In this document: positions 41,991-52,510 of the stretch, in pieces
How the letters are laid out: the number at the start of each line of letters is the position of its first letter
Numbering within the stretch: position 1 is the first letter of the stretch
NCBI RefSeq assembly: GCF_003574135.1
Contig: NZ_AP018341.1
Span: 744,001-808,000, forward strand
Source of the DNA: a cyanobacterium endosymbiont of Rhopalodia gibberula
Lineage (GTDB): Bacteria > Cyanobacteriota > Cyanobacteriia > Cyanobacteriales > Microcystaceae
Direction: 5' to 3'
DNA: 64,000 bases
Made by a program: the position numbers and the translations under genes
The notes under the pieces: model-generated
Databases searched by the model: none
What the model was told of the DNA's origin: nothing
Seen by the model: only the letters and a program-made list of their open reading frames with translations

Positions 41991-44767
41991 GGTTATCTTT
42001 ACAGTTAGTAATGAGTTGTATTGATAGTCAGTAATAATATGTGGTTCTCTTAAAATAGGTATGATGAATTGGTATATGATAAGCTATAACATTCTGATTC
42101 TGACTGCATTCTATAACGCCAGAAACTTAATTTCTATCTAGCTCGAGTTGATAGTATCTTGGGAACCTTGTAAAGTTAGCCCTTTAGCTTTTATTTACAG
42201 CAATTCTATTATAGCTGAGCCGAAAGAGCCTAATATTTTTAGATCTTCTAAAAAGTTGTTAATAAGTAAATAGGTAAACTTAAATAAGTTTAAAATAGGG
42301 AAGTAGTTATAGAAAGCAATCGAGCCCAAACATTTAGTCAACAGAACTAGAAAAATAAGAACTATTAAGGTAAAATCTACTAACGTAAAAATCTGTAAGC
42401 TTAAAAAAAAGCTGAAAATAGAAAAGAACAAACGTAATTACAAAAATAGATCCATGCTCTACAGTAAAGGAAGCTAAAAAATACTGTAAAGACCAAGTGA
42501 TGTACTCTCAATTATTATTAATAGTAATTAAGGGTATATTACTAGTTTAGTAAAAGCCAAATTACAATAATGTCAAGACAAATAATTTTATATATTTTTA
42601 TATTATTGACTAGATTTAATAGAAATTAAATAACATTAAATAATAGCTTATTAAGCTGCCACACATATGTTTGAAAATGAATATAATTTGGACAAGGTAG
42701 GTAAACAAAGAGTTGCTCTAAAAAAGATATAAATTTTAATAATATAAATTTAACTCTGAACACTTAATTATAGAAATATATGATAGTCTATTTTTTAGAT
42801 TTATTTAAATAAATCTACTTACTTATCTTCTCTTTTTAGAAGAAGATGACAAAGTAAGAATGACAAGTGCTGTTAAATAATCCATAATAACGAAAAGAAC
42901 TATGATTAACTCAACTCTAATAACAACAAACCAATTAAGGATCTAAATTTTAATCAATTTTGCTTACTCAATTGATTTTATTGAAAATTAAAGATAGTTA
43001 GCTTTAACAATAAAGATAAATTTGTTTTGGACCTATTTACTTAACAAAGATTTAGTTAAATTAAAAAGTCTAAAGAATGATAGTCAAAAAGATAAATTGA
43101 CTCATTTATAGTCTCATTAAAAAGATGTAAAAAAATTTGCTAAAACGATAGATTAAATTTTTAAGAAAAAGGATTTCTTTCAAAAAAATATATTTTTTAA
43201 TATTAATATTATTTATGAAATAATCATAAAATGATTGAAATCAGTTTATAGAAAAAAATAATACATAAGTATAATTATCATGGTAGAACTCTATAAAAGT
43301 ACGTTTAGTTTAACCAAATATTAAAATCTTTTTGATATAATTACAATTATTTCATAAGTTATAGTTATATATATTGATATATCAACTATTTAAATGTAAG
43401 ATAAGATTCAGGCTGAATTTTAAAAAAAGTCAAGTGTTAGCTTATGTAGATTTACAAATTACAGCAGTAGTTATTTAACATTGCTTATACATAATCACAA
43501 AAAACATCAAGTATATTTATAAGATCAAATTCGTTTAAATAAATTTATTACTTCTTATTTTTGTTAAAAACATATACAAGCTTAATTTTTAAAATTTATT
43601 TTTTTTCAAAAAAAATAAATTCCATAAAGAAATATCTTTTAATCAATAAGTAAAATAAATAAAATCTAACATTAGTAAAACTTATAAACAAGAAAAATTA
43701 CCTTCACTTCATAAATATTTAAATAAATACAAGAACAAACAACAAAAAATATAAAATTTAAATATTTCTTTGAAAGAAATTAGTTTTAATAAAAAAAAAT
43801 ATTTGTGTTTTTTTTTATTAAAAGAAAATTATAATCCTTGATATATAAATTATAAAAATATTTTAAAGTCGACTAACTAATTTTTATTAGTTAGTATGTA
43901 GAGTGGGAAAATACTATCTTGTTAGTACCATTATGTTTATCCCTAAATAAAAGTTTTTAATAAGAGAAGATAATCATCTATCTTAGATAGAGTAATGACC
44001 TCTAGAAATTAAAATTAATCCTAAAATATTAATTACAATTATTATCGTAGGAACAGGTAAACTTTGAAACATTTGTGAGAAATTTAAATAAGATTTAAAA
44101 ATCATTAATTAATGTTATTAGAACTATGCAAACTTAAATACAAAAGAATTAAAAAATTAGCAAAAGGAGTTATTACCATCGTTAATCTAACTTTAATGAG
44201 GAGATTTTATTGGATGGTAATCTAAATAATACGATGAGTTATCTCTCGAATAGCAGTGACAGCAAAAGATAAAAATTATTCACCTTGTTATAAAATTAAC
44301 TACAATAAAATTTAAGAAACCAGACAAATTAACCTATGCTATTTGCTAAATTTAATTTACTAACTTACAAATTAATAGTTATGTTTAAATTTTGGGGAAA
44401 TCAAAAATCATAACTAAATTACCAAACACTATCTTATAAAAAAGAATTTGGACATTTTTAACAAAAACAGTGGCAATGACACTCATCTGATCTAGTACTA
44501 ACTCCAATGCCTAGCAATATGATAATTCTCCCTGTTAGTTTTCTTTATTTTCTAATACGGATTAGAAGTTATAAGCATATGGAATGTAGGATGATTATCA
44601 AAATATTGTTTTGAAAAATAATTTCTACAAAAGGAAACAACAAAACAAAACACTAAGTAAATAAAAGTCATACCAAAAAGAATCTTATAACCATATCAAT
44701 AATATTCGAACTAATGTCCATAAAAAAAGACAGAAAAACAATTAATTATCCAATAATCTTAGTTCAA

Positions 44768-44842
44768 ATAACTATCAAGTGAGCCAAAATCTAATCTCTA
44801 TAGAATTAAACGATTAATTAACCTTGCTCACTTGATAGTTAT
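44768..44842 (-). repeat. 17-bp inverted repeat downstream of the SpoIID gene
   Basis: ATAACTATCAAGTGAGC (44768-44784) and its exact reverse complement (44826-44842) are separated by 41 bases. It lies 19 bases beyond the stop of the minus-strand SpoIID gene, so it may fold at the 3' end of that mRNA. Confidence 0.5.
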
Positions 44843-44860
44843 CACCACACTAACCAAACC

Positions 44861-46009
44861 TTAATTTAAGGTTGTTAACTGAGCATTTTGATAATAATGG
44901 CTGACAATTTGGTCATAGGGGATACCTTGTTCTGCTAGGTAATGACTGCCCCATTGACTCAGACCAATACCATGACCGTAACCCCTACCATCAATTTGAA
45001 ACGTTTCATTATTGGCAGAAACAGTAAATAAGGTGCTCTTCAGATCGAGAGCTTTTCGCAAATTGTCATCAGTAATATTTTTAGAACCGCGAGTTCCTAC
45101 TACTTTCAGAGTAATAATCCGTCCGTGAGGGGTCGTTCGTTGGGGAATAAGTGATCGTACTGCTCCTATACCACCGATGAGTTGTCCCATTTGACCAGCA
45201 TTAAAAGACTTACGCCATTGGAAAACAGGGGCGAGTTGATCGTAGTCCACCACGCCACGCAAATATGGTAGAGGGGAACTCCAAACATCTTCAACATTTT
45301 CGGTATGACCGCCAGACGAAGAATGGAAGGCTGCCAAGATGACCTTGCCATTGTGGGTTAAGACCTGACCAGCTGTTCCATTAACCGCTTCATGAGTCGT
45401 GACAAATTCAGTTTCTAACCCCCTATACACCTGGGTTTTAGTGGTTGTATCAAGATCGTAGTAACGATTTTGTGCCTTAGAACTTTTGTAGAGAGCGTAG
45501 GTGCGGGCAACTACAGCTTGGGATTTAAGAGCTTCTATGGGCCAGGTTGGATAAGCTTCTGACCCTACTACACTGTAAAGATATTCCTCTAAATCGACTA
45601 AGTTAACTGCCGTTACGCCATTTCCCTGACGAATTAGTCGTACCTTGCCCCGATACCAACGATCACCGATCCAAATAGAGCCGTTTTTAGTAGGTTCAAT
45701 GACAATTTGATTGGAATTCCATCGATCAAGATTCACTCCACTACGATGAGGCTTTACGACGAAAGCCTCTAACTGAGTCAATTCTCCCAATTTGTGGCCT
45801 GCCCCATCGTGGACTAGAGCAGGGGTAGAGCTTCCCACTTTGAGGGTACCAACACTTTTTTCAATAGCAACTCTTAATTCAGTAGCCCCTTGAGCTGGAA
45901 AACTCAAAATCATCCAAATTAATCCTGTTAACCAGCCATAGCGTCCCAACAAAATCTGTGAGAGTTTGAACGTCCAGACTCTAGAACCTAAATCATAGTT
46001 TTGTGACAT
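44861..46009 (-). CDS. SpoIID/LytB domain secreted protein
   Basis: SpoIID-type proteins are lytic transglycosylases acting on peptidoglycan lacking stem peptides; in cyanobacteria the role is not settled. From the ATG at 46009 (GAGGAG nine bases upstream) the product is 382 residues, with an N-terminal membrane anchor or signal (WLTGLIWMILSFPAQG). The core has VDLEEYLYSVVGSEAYPTWP with the catalytic-type Glu, LKSQAVVARTYALYKSS, AFHSSSGGHTENVEDVW and the C-terminal GRGYGHGIGLSQWGSHYLAEQ. A longer start at 46036 is possible. A decayed partial copy lies just upstream. Confidence 0.85.
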   Translation of the reverse strand: MSQNYDLGSRVWTFKLSQILLGRYGWLTGLIWMILSFPAQGATELRVAIEKSVGTLKVGSSTPALVHDGAGHKLGELTQLEAFVVKPHRSGVNLDRWNSNQIVIEPTKNGSIWIGDRWYRGKVRLIRQGNGVTAVNLVDLEEYLYSVVGSEAYPTWPIEALKSQAVVARTYALYKSSKAQNRYYDLDTTTKTQVYRGLETEFVTTHEAVNGTAGQVLTHNGKVILAAFHSSSGGHTENVEDVWSSPLPYLRGVVDYDQLAPVFQWRKSFNAGQMGQLIGGIGAVRSLIPQRTTPHGRIITLKVVGTRGSKNITDDNLRKALDLKSTLFTVSANNETFQIDGRGYGHGIGLSQWGSHYLAEQGIPYDQIVSHYYQNAQLTTLN

Positions 46010-46107
46010 TTGCTTGTTCTCCTCACACACATCCACAAATATGAAAATCTTATCGCAAAACTCAAGGGATTTGAGAGGTGATCGTACATACTAAGAAAAC
46101 TTCGGAT

Positions 46108-46455
46108 GGATAGCGTGAATAAGTTTAACTCTATAAAGATATTCCTCTAAATCTACAAAATCAACCATCTTTGCGCCATTTACCTGGACTAATTGGTCGT
46201 TCTTTGCCCCGATACCAACGATCACCGATCCAGAATAAAGCGGTTTTTAGTAGATTTAATGACATTTTGATTGGAATTCCATCGATCAAGATTCCATTGA
46301 TTAAAATTAACTCCACTACAACGAGGGTTTAAAGCAAAAGCCCTAAATTGAAGTCAATTCTCCCAATTTACTAACTGCCCTATTGTGGACTAGAGCAGGG
46401 GTAAAACTCCTACATTGAAAATACCAACGCCTTTTTTAACAACTCTTTATGTATT
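46108..46455 (-). pseudogene. Decayed partial copy of the SpoIID gene
   Basis: The stretch is a clear relative of 45550-45895 inside the intact gene. Shared blocks include AAAGATATTCCTCTAAATC, CCCCGATACCAACGATCACC and ATTGGAATTCCATCGATCAA. It matches only the early-middle part of the gene and has indels and stops. It is in the same orientation, about 100 bases upstream of the living copy, so it is the relic of a tandem duplication. Confidence 0.85.
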
Positions 46456-46686
46456 GTCTTTTCTTGTGTAAGCCTTTTGTCAGAAAAACAAGCACTTTTT
46501 AGTGAAAGACTTAGCTTTAAGACACTGAACAATTGCGACTCTATTTACAGCTTGTCCTTGCTTGATCTAACAATATAGATTGGATAAAGAGATAAACACT
46601 ATAGGATAGGGAAACATCTATTTAAGTAATATTAACTTCTCTCTCTTTGACTATTCTTAATTATTTCTTCTACATTCTCTGTTCTT

Positions 46687-46896
46687 TTGACATCCAACTC
46701 ACCACGTTTGGTAGAAATTTTAGAAGACACGCAAAAGTTAATGAGATCGTCTTCTACGATAAGAATGCTTTTGATAGACCCCAAAAACATTATGTTGGAT
46801 CACAAAAAGTATAGATTACTGATTTTTAGTGATTTGGGTAAGATTAAAGAGACTATCGAGCTGCTCAAAGAAATAGGAATGACTCTATCAACTTGA
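46687..46896 (+). CDS. Unrecognised 69-residue frame
   Basis: Starts with TTG and reads MTSNSPRLVEILEDTQKLMR and so on. The second half has alternating hydrophobic and charged residues that could form a small alpha/beta unit (KYRLLIFSDLGKIKETIELL). I do not recognise a family, there is no clear ribosome-binding site, and it may be a gene remnant. Confidence 0.25.
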   Translation: MTSNSPRLVEILEDTQKLMRSSSTIRMLLIDPKNIMLDHKKYRLLIFSDLGKIKETIELLKEIGMTLST

Positions 46897-47139
46897 TATC
46901 TGATTGGACATCAACTCCCATAAACTACGTTAAATAAGTCCTGCCGGACTAACCCTCTAGCTCTAAATCAGGAAGAGATTAAACTTAGTTTTTGGGGAAA
47001 ATCTTAAAAATCAATGCGAATTGCTAATGGTTAGCCTACATCCGATGCAATTTATTCACAAGTTGCTTAGTGATCAGGTTAAGTTAAATTCAAGGACTCT
47101 TACTGTAAACCGACAGAATATTCTTATCAAGAAACTTCA

Positions 47140-49656
47140 ATGACAAGACAGCTAAACGTATTAGGGACAGGTAAAATTATCCCAACCGCATTGCATACAG
47201 AAATGCAACGCTCTTATCTTGAATATGCCATGAGCGTTATTGTCGGGAGGGCTTTACCTGATGTTCGTGATGGACTTAAGCCTGTTCACCGACGCATTCT
47301 TTATGCAATGTATGAATTAGGATTAACCCCTGATCGCCCTTTTCGTAAATGCGCTAGGGTAGTTGGAGATGTGTTAGGAAAATATCATCCCCATGGTGAC
47401 CAAGCAGTATATGATGCTCTGGTGCGGATGGTACAAGATTTTTCGAGCCGTTATCCTCTCCTATCAGGTCACGGAAACTTTGGGTCGGTGGATAATGATC
47501 CACCCGCAGCAATGCGCTACACGGAAACACGACTGGCCGCCATTGCTGATCGCGGGATGTTGAACGATATTAGCAATTCAACCGTCGACTTTACCAATAA
47601 TTTTGATAATTCTCAACAAGAACCCGTTGTTTTACCTGCTCAACTCCCTATTTTACTCCTCAATGGGTGTACTGGAATTGCTGTGGGGATGGCGACAAGT
47701 ATCCCCCCCCACAATTTAGGGGAGTTAGTTGATGGATTAATTGCTCTTATCGATAACCCCGATGTTTCTGATGAGAAGTTATGGAAAATTATTCCCGGTC
47801 CTGATTTTCCCACTGGAGGGCAAATTATCAACACAAACGGTGTTAAGGAAGCTTACGCTACAGGACGCGGTATAATTCCCGTTCGGGGAGTGACTCGGAT
47901 TGAAACCTTGAATGTGGGACGACGACGACGCAAAGAACGCACCGCTATTATCGTCACAGAATTGCCTTATCAAGTCAATAAGTCCAGTTGGATTGAGAAA
48001 ATGGCAGATCTGGTTAATCAAGGAAGCCTAGAGGGTATTGCCGATATTCGGGATGAGAGTGATCGCACGGGAATGCGGGTTGTCATTGAATTAAAACGGG
48101 ATGCTAACTCTAATACTGTTTTGAAAAAACTTTATCAGAAAACTGCTCTACAAAATAATTTTGGGATGATTTCATTAGCTTTAGTGGATAATAAGCCCTG
48201 TCAGCTTTCCTTGCGTCAGTTATTAAAAGAATTCTTAAAATTTAGAGAACAAACTCTAACACGGCAATATAAAAATGAGTTGAAAGAAGCACAAAACCGT
48301 GTCCACTTATTGGACGGGTTATTAATAGCCCTCGATAATCTTGATCAGGTTATTAATATTTTACGAAATGCTGCCGATGGAACTACTGCCAAATTCAGGT
48401 TTCAAAAGGAATTAGAAATTAGTGATGCTCAAGCTAACGCTATTTTAGCAATGCCAATGCGTCGTCTAACAGGGTTAGAACAGCAAAAGTTACAGTCCGA
48501 ATATCATGAATTACAAACTCGTATAAATGAATTACAAACTCTATTAAATGATCGTCATGAATTGTTAAAAACGCTTAAGAAAAATCTGCGATCATTAAAA
48601 CGTAACTTTAGTGATCCTCGTCGTACTAAGATGGTTACTACCACCAGAGACACGAAAGTTAAATCAACAAAAAGTGATCTTAAACCCAAATCATCTTTCT
48701 CTAAACAAGAGAATAATTCAGAAAAAAAATCACAATCTTCGGAGTTGCCTCAACCATTAACTTTTTTCTCTCTTCAAAAACCCCCTGAAGATGCAATCTT
48801 AGAGATTACCCATAGTAGTGAGGTAGCTTGGCGATCGCCCGGTACTAAAGGACTCGATCACCTTGTTTATTCTGCAACCATTGGACAAAAAACCGAGTTA
48901 ATAGTGATTACCGATGCCAGTAAAGCTTATCCTGTCACCGTATCAGAAATTCCTCCTGTCACAACTCAATCAATTTCTCTGTTAAGTCTTTTGGCGAAAG
49001 GGACGCAACGAAATGTAAATCGGGTTATTTATTCAGGTTTCCTGCCTCAGAAATTGGAAAATCAAGATTTATTATTATTAACCAAACTGGGGCGTATTAA
49101 ACGTATTGCAATGTCCCAATTGACCAGTTTAACTAATCGAGGATTAGTGTTGGTGAAACTTAAAGACGGTGATCGTCTTGACTATGCTTGTCCTACCCAA
49201 GAAGGGCAAGAAGTAGTGATTGCTACGTCAGGAGGGCGTGTATTACGCCTTTCAGTTACTGATGAGATGATTAGTGTAATGGGACGAAATGCTCAGGGAA
49301 ATCAGGCGTTAAAATTCCTTTATGGAGAAACCTTAGTCGGTTGTGTTACTTTGAGTCCAGAAGAAGATATTCTCTTAATTTCAAGTCTTGGTTATGGTAA
49401 ACGCTTGTCTTTGAAAGACATCAGGGCAGGAAAGTTGGGGGATATTGGTCATCAGTGTCTACAATTCAAAAGTAAAACAGATGGTTTAGGGGGAATGATA
49501 TTGGCTAAAGACGAAGGAGAAATTACCTTGCTTACCGATCACAATCGTTCTTTAGTTGTGCCGATTGGTTCAATTCCATTTTTTGGTAAAGATGGCACAG
49601 GAGATAAGTTAGTAAAACTTCAATCAGAGGAAACAATTGTTACCGTATTAAGCTGA
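47140..49656 (+). CDS. gyrA: Type IIA topoisomerase subunit A (GyrA/ParC type)
   Basis: The DNA-cleaving subunit of gyrase or topoisomerase IV. The 838-residue product has the catalytic Tyr127 (AAMRYTET) after the quinolone-region [15 protein letters not shown]. The coiled coil is at about residues 360-500, and a Lys/Ser-rich linker at about 500-545. The C-terminal beta-pinwheel follows to the end. I see no GyrA-box (Q-R/K-R-G-G-R/K-G) in the C-terminal domain, so a decatenase-like (ParC) role is possible. The symbol is the usual cyanobacterial name. Confidence 0.85.
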   Translation: MTRQLNVLGTGKIIPTALHTEMQRSYLEYAMSVIVGRALPDVRDGLKPVHRRILYAMYELGLTPDRPFRKCARVVGDVLGKYHPHGDQAVYDALVRMVQDFSSRYPLLSGHGNFGSVDNDPPAAMRYTETRLAAIADRGMLNDISNSTVDFTNNFDNSQQEPVVLPAQLPILLLNGCTGIAVGMATSIPPHNLGELVDGLIALIDNPDVSDEKLWKIIPGPDFPTGGQIINTNGVKEAYATGRGIIPVRGVTRIETLNVGRRRRKERTAIIVTELPYQVNKSSWIEKMADLVNQGSLEGIADIRDESDRTGMRVVIELKRDANSNTVLKKLYQKTALQNNFGMISLALVDNKPCQLSLRQLLKEFLKFREQTLTRQYKNELKEAQNRVHLLDGLLIALDNLDQVINILRNAADGTTAKFRFQKELEISDAQANAILAMPMRRLTGLEQQKLQSEYHELQTRINELQTLLNDRHELLKTLKKNLRSLKRNFSDPRRTKMVTTTRDTKVKSTKSDLKPKSSFSKQENNSEKKSQSSELPQPLTFFSLQKPPEDAILEITHSSEVAWRSPGTKGLDHLVYSATIGQKTELIVITDASKAYPVTVSEIPPVTTQSISLLSLLAKGTQRNVNRVIYSGFLPQKLENQDLLLLTKLGRIKRIAMSQLTSLTNRGLVLVKLKDGDRLDYACPTQEGQEVVIATSGGRVLRLSVTDEMISVMGRNAQGNQALKFLYGETLVGCVTLSPEEDILLISSLGYGKRLSLKDIRAGKLGDIGHQCLQFKSKTDGLGGMILAKDEGEITLLTDHNRSLVVPIGSIPFFGKDGTGDKLVKLQSEETIVTVLS

Positions 49657-50026
49657 CTCAATCTCTTGTGGTGCTGCTGTACTCAATGTGATAAAAAAAT
49701 TGTATATTTTGTAAGCCTAAGTTAGGCAAAAGCTTTATTGTGAAGAGAAGTTTTTCTCTGTGACGTAACCCACTCTAAATAGTTGACTATGTAGTTTGTA
49801 CCGGGCTGTCAGGAGAGTCAACTCTACTAACATAAGTTCGATTGAAGTTTTGGGAAAGCATTGCCTAATCTAGTCAACTAAAATTGTTTTGTAGAACTTG
49901 TATTTTAAGCAATGATATTGCTATGTAATTTTTTACAAACTTGTAAAGAAAAAATTATAATAATTAGTATTGTTTACTCTACTACTATAGGAGTTTTTGA
50001 ACACTTAGTTAACTTAGATAAAAGTT
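49657..50026. other. Spacer after the topoisomerase gene
   Basis: About 370 bases with mixed composition; no frame or repeat that I can interpret. Confidence 0.4.
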
Positions 50027-50185
50027 ATGTTGGATTGCATGAGAATTAAAACTACTGATCATAACGACAGTAGTAAGTTGTTTGTTTTTAAGTTAACTCC
50101 AGACAACACAGATGACCGTAAATTCATGAATGAGTTTAAGCAAAATCTAAAATTAGAGATTACTCAAAAACTTTTTTTAAAATAA
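50027..50185 (+). CDS. Possible 52-residue protein
   Basis: An ATG-initiated frame reading MLDCMRIKTTDHNDSSKLFV, continuing with FKLTPDNTDDRKFMNEFKQN and ending in basic residues. The composition is varied and protein-like, unlike the chance frames around it. No family recognised and no strong ribosome-binding site. It may be a small gene or the surviving piece of a larger one. Confidence 0.3.
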   Translation: MLDCMRIKTTDHNDSSKLFVFKLTPDNTDDRKFMNEFKQNLKLEITQKLFLK

Positions 50186-50614
50186 TCAACAATTATTTAA
50201 AATAACTATACTAAATACGGTTACTTTATTTTTATAAAAAATTATAGAAAACTTGACTAATGATAATAAGTTTAATTTTAAGTTTCTTCTTTTATTTGAT
50301 TTAGAATATCATAATAATTTAGCAAGACTTCTTCTATCTAATCAAATAGCTCTTAATACTCATGAACTCAAGTATCATATACCAAAGTTTAGAATCTTTC
50401 CGTTTGCTCCAATTCTAGAGCGTAGGCTAACAAATATTATCTAGTAATTTACTCAAAAATTTTCCACTGTTTGTTATGTTGTCATCTAGCATCATTTTCT
50501 ATTAATAAGACTTCTTTTAAGAGTTAATTTATTTTTTCTAAGTTGGTAGACAATCTGACTCATTTCTTGTACTTCTAGTGAAGTTGCTCTTAAATAAGAG
50601 CATTCTTAACAAGT

Positions 50615-50659
50615 CTAATGTAACTAACATTAACAAATGTTAGTTACATTAGGTTTTTT
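50615..50659 (+). terminator. Canonical intrinsic terminator with no gene in front
   Basis: A perfect 17-bp stem (50615-50631 with 50636-50652), loop AACA, followed directly by G and a run of T. Orientation is plus. The nearest confident plus-strand gene ends almost 1 kb upstream. It could terminate a small RNA, the small frame at 50027, or a gene that has eroded. Confidence 0.75.
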
Positions 50660-50675
50660 TAAAAAAATACCTAAA

Positions 50676-50795
50676 TTAAATTGGAGATCCTTCTTCTAAA
50701 GTCTTTTGAGATTTAACGATATACTGAAAAACTACTGGTGTCACTTCTTGTTTGTCTGGTGAGTCATTGATAGACTTTGACCAAATATTGGAATA
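50676..50795 (-). pseudogene. C-terminal tail of a lost gene
   Basis: The minus strand reads IWSKSINDSPDKQEVTPVVF, then QYIVKSQKTLEEGSPI, and a stop. The codon use is gene-like, but upstream the frame is closed by a stop and the rest is gone. Family not recognised. Confidence 0.45.
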
Positions 50796-52510
50796 ACGAC
50801 ATCTTTATCCAAACAAAAGTTCCTATAATACCAAAAATTCTGAATAAATCTCAGGAATAGTCGTTTTTTATCTTTTTTTTTCCGATTGTCTATTTCATTA
50901 TTCTTGTAGGCTCTTGTGATGTTCCCAGACCTATTTTACCAAATAAAAAATTCTATGATCAACTTCACTTACTAATATAGATCAATAATACCGCTAGTTC
51001 TTCATAACTTTATCCTGTGTAATTATCATGAGGTAATGTCACCTTCATTTATTAGAGCCAATAAACGATTAAGAGGAAATTGTCTATGTAATTCTAACTG
51101 TGTTTGTGACGTAATTGATAAACTCCTAATTTATCAACACTTGACTAAGTAGAGATTTCCACTTTTTTGCCCACTTTACTTTTTTAATTTAAGTGAATGA
51201 TCAGTTAGTTATTTGATAAATCCGTAGATATACAACTATTCATAGCCCTAGCTTACTATAGTAGATTTTCTCAATAGAACTCTAAACTTTTGTTCTAATT
51301 AGCTTTAATCGCACTCTAGATCCCTTAAGATGTCATATATTTATTTTGGCTTTTAGATATCTTTTTTCAATTTTTTAAGTTTTAAAAGTAAATTTTTAAG
51401 AAATCTTTCTTGTGCAATAGATTCTCCCTTTCTATAAATTTATCTCAAAAATTGATAATGATATCTGAAATTTTTAAAAAATTAAATTCTTTTTAGTCCC
51501 ATTAATACCAAACTTCTTTATTTTTTTATATATAACAAGTAACTTTTGAGTATATAAATATTTATCTACTAGTAAAATTTAAAATTAGCTGGCTAATTTT
51601 AAATTTACTTATAAGTTATTGAATGTTTGTTTTTTTTTGCTCCAATTTTTGAGACTTATTATTTTTTTATAGCTCTCTTTTTAAGATTTTTTCAATAAAA
51701 AATATCCTCTTGATTAAAAATAATTTTTATCTTTTAAATACTTAATTTCTGGCTTAAATAAACAATATATAGAATAGTTTTATAGACAGAGTTTTTATCT
51801 AAATTATTTTTAATTTATTATTTGGTTTAATCAACTAATAAAAGTTTAGCTAAAAATTAGTAGAAATAATTAATAAAAATTTGCTTAATAAACGTTATTT
51901 TCTTTAAATACCTACTTCTCAGATTGAATATTTGAGAAATTTAAGTGTCTAAAATTGTTGTGTTAATCTTTTTAATCGACTGACTTCTTATACTTATTTA
52001 TATAAAGAATTTTCTTTCAATTAGAAATTACAAAGTAATCTATCCTAGTTTTAGGCTATTTTATCTGTTTTAGTCTTGATTACTGGCAGTTACTATTTTA
52101 AATAATCATCAGCTAATTGTAAACCTCGTCGTACTTTGACTTAACATATCGAGAATAACAACTACGTTTTTAAATCTCATTAAACTAACATAGGAAGAAA
52201 TTTTAAATCATACAATGATTGTTACTAATAAACTAACAACAACAACAAATATTGGTATATTTTTCTTTTCTAGAAAACCTCTTCAAGAGAGAATGTAGAG
52301 AGTAGACTACGATGTTCCCGATGCCCCTATCTGATTTATTACCATCGATGTTATTCTATACATTAAGCTGGCATGATCATGTGGCATTTGTGTCAGTTAC
52401 AATTATATAAATCTGCTGGTAGAAGCTGTTTAATAACTCTTGAAGTGGATATTAGTTGGAACTCTAGTTATTATTTATCAGTAGTAACCCTCAAGGAAAA
52501 TCAACTTTTT

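Larger units (their letters stand above)
41954..44860. other. Nearly three kilobases of AT-rich spacer
   Basis: Apart from hairpins at its two ends, both listed, I see nothing. The single frame of 78 codons (minus, 42195-42431) is hydrophobic and low-complexity and is not supported. The sequence consists largely of A/T runs with frequent stops. Confidence 0.6.
50186..52510. other. AT-rich spacer of 2.3 kb with an orphan terminator and a gene tail
   Basis: Contains a perfect terminator at 50615-50659 and the C-terminal coding tail of a lost minus-strand gene at 50676-50795, both listed. From 51 kb on I see only AT-rich sequence with stops in all frames. The frame at 50253-50444 (plus) is not supported. 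Confidence 0.5.

Noticed and set aside
42195-42431. Hydrophobic minus-strand frame of 78 residues
   Set aside because: Looks like a membrane peptide only because AT-rich DNA encodes Phe, Leu and Ile; no family pattern or start signal.
46014-46030. A CTCCTCACAC-like string resembling the core of the cyanobacterial small RNA Yfr1
   Set aside because: It is the reverse complement of the GAGGAG ribosome-binding region of the SpoIID gene, and the flanking stem-loops of Yfr1 are absent.
50253-50444. Plus-strand frame of 63 residues
   Set aside because: No ribosome-binding site, no family pattern, AT-rich composition like the surrounding spacer.
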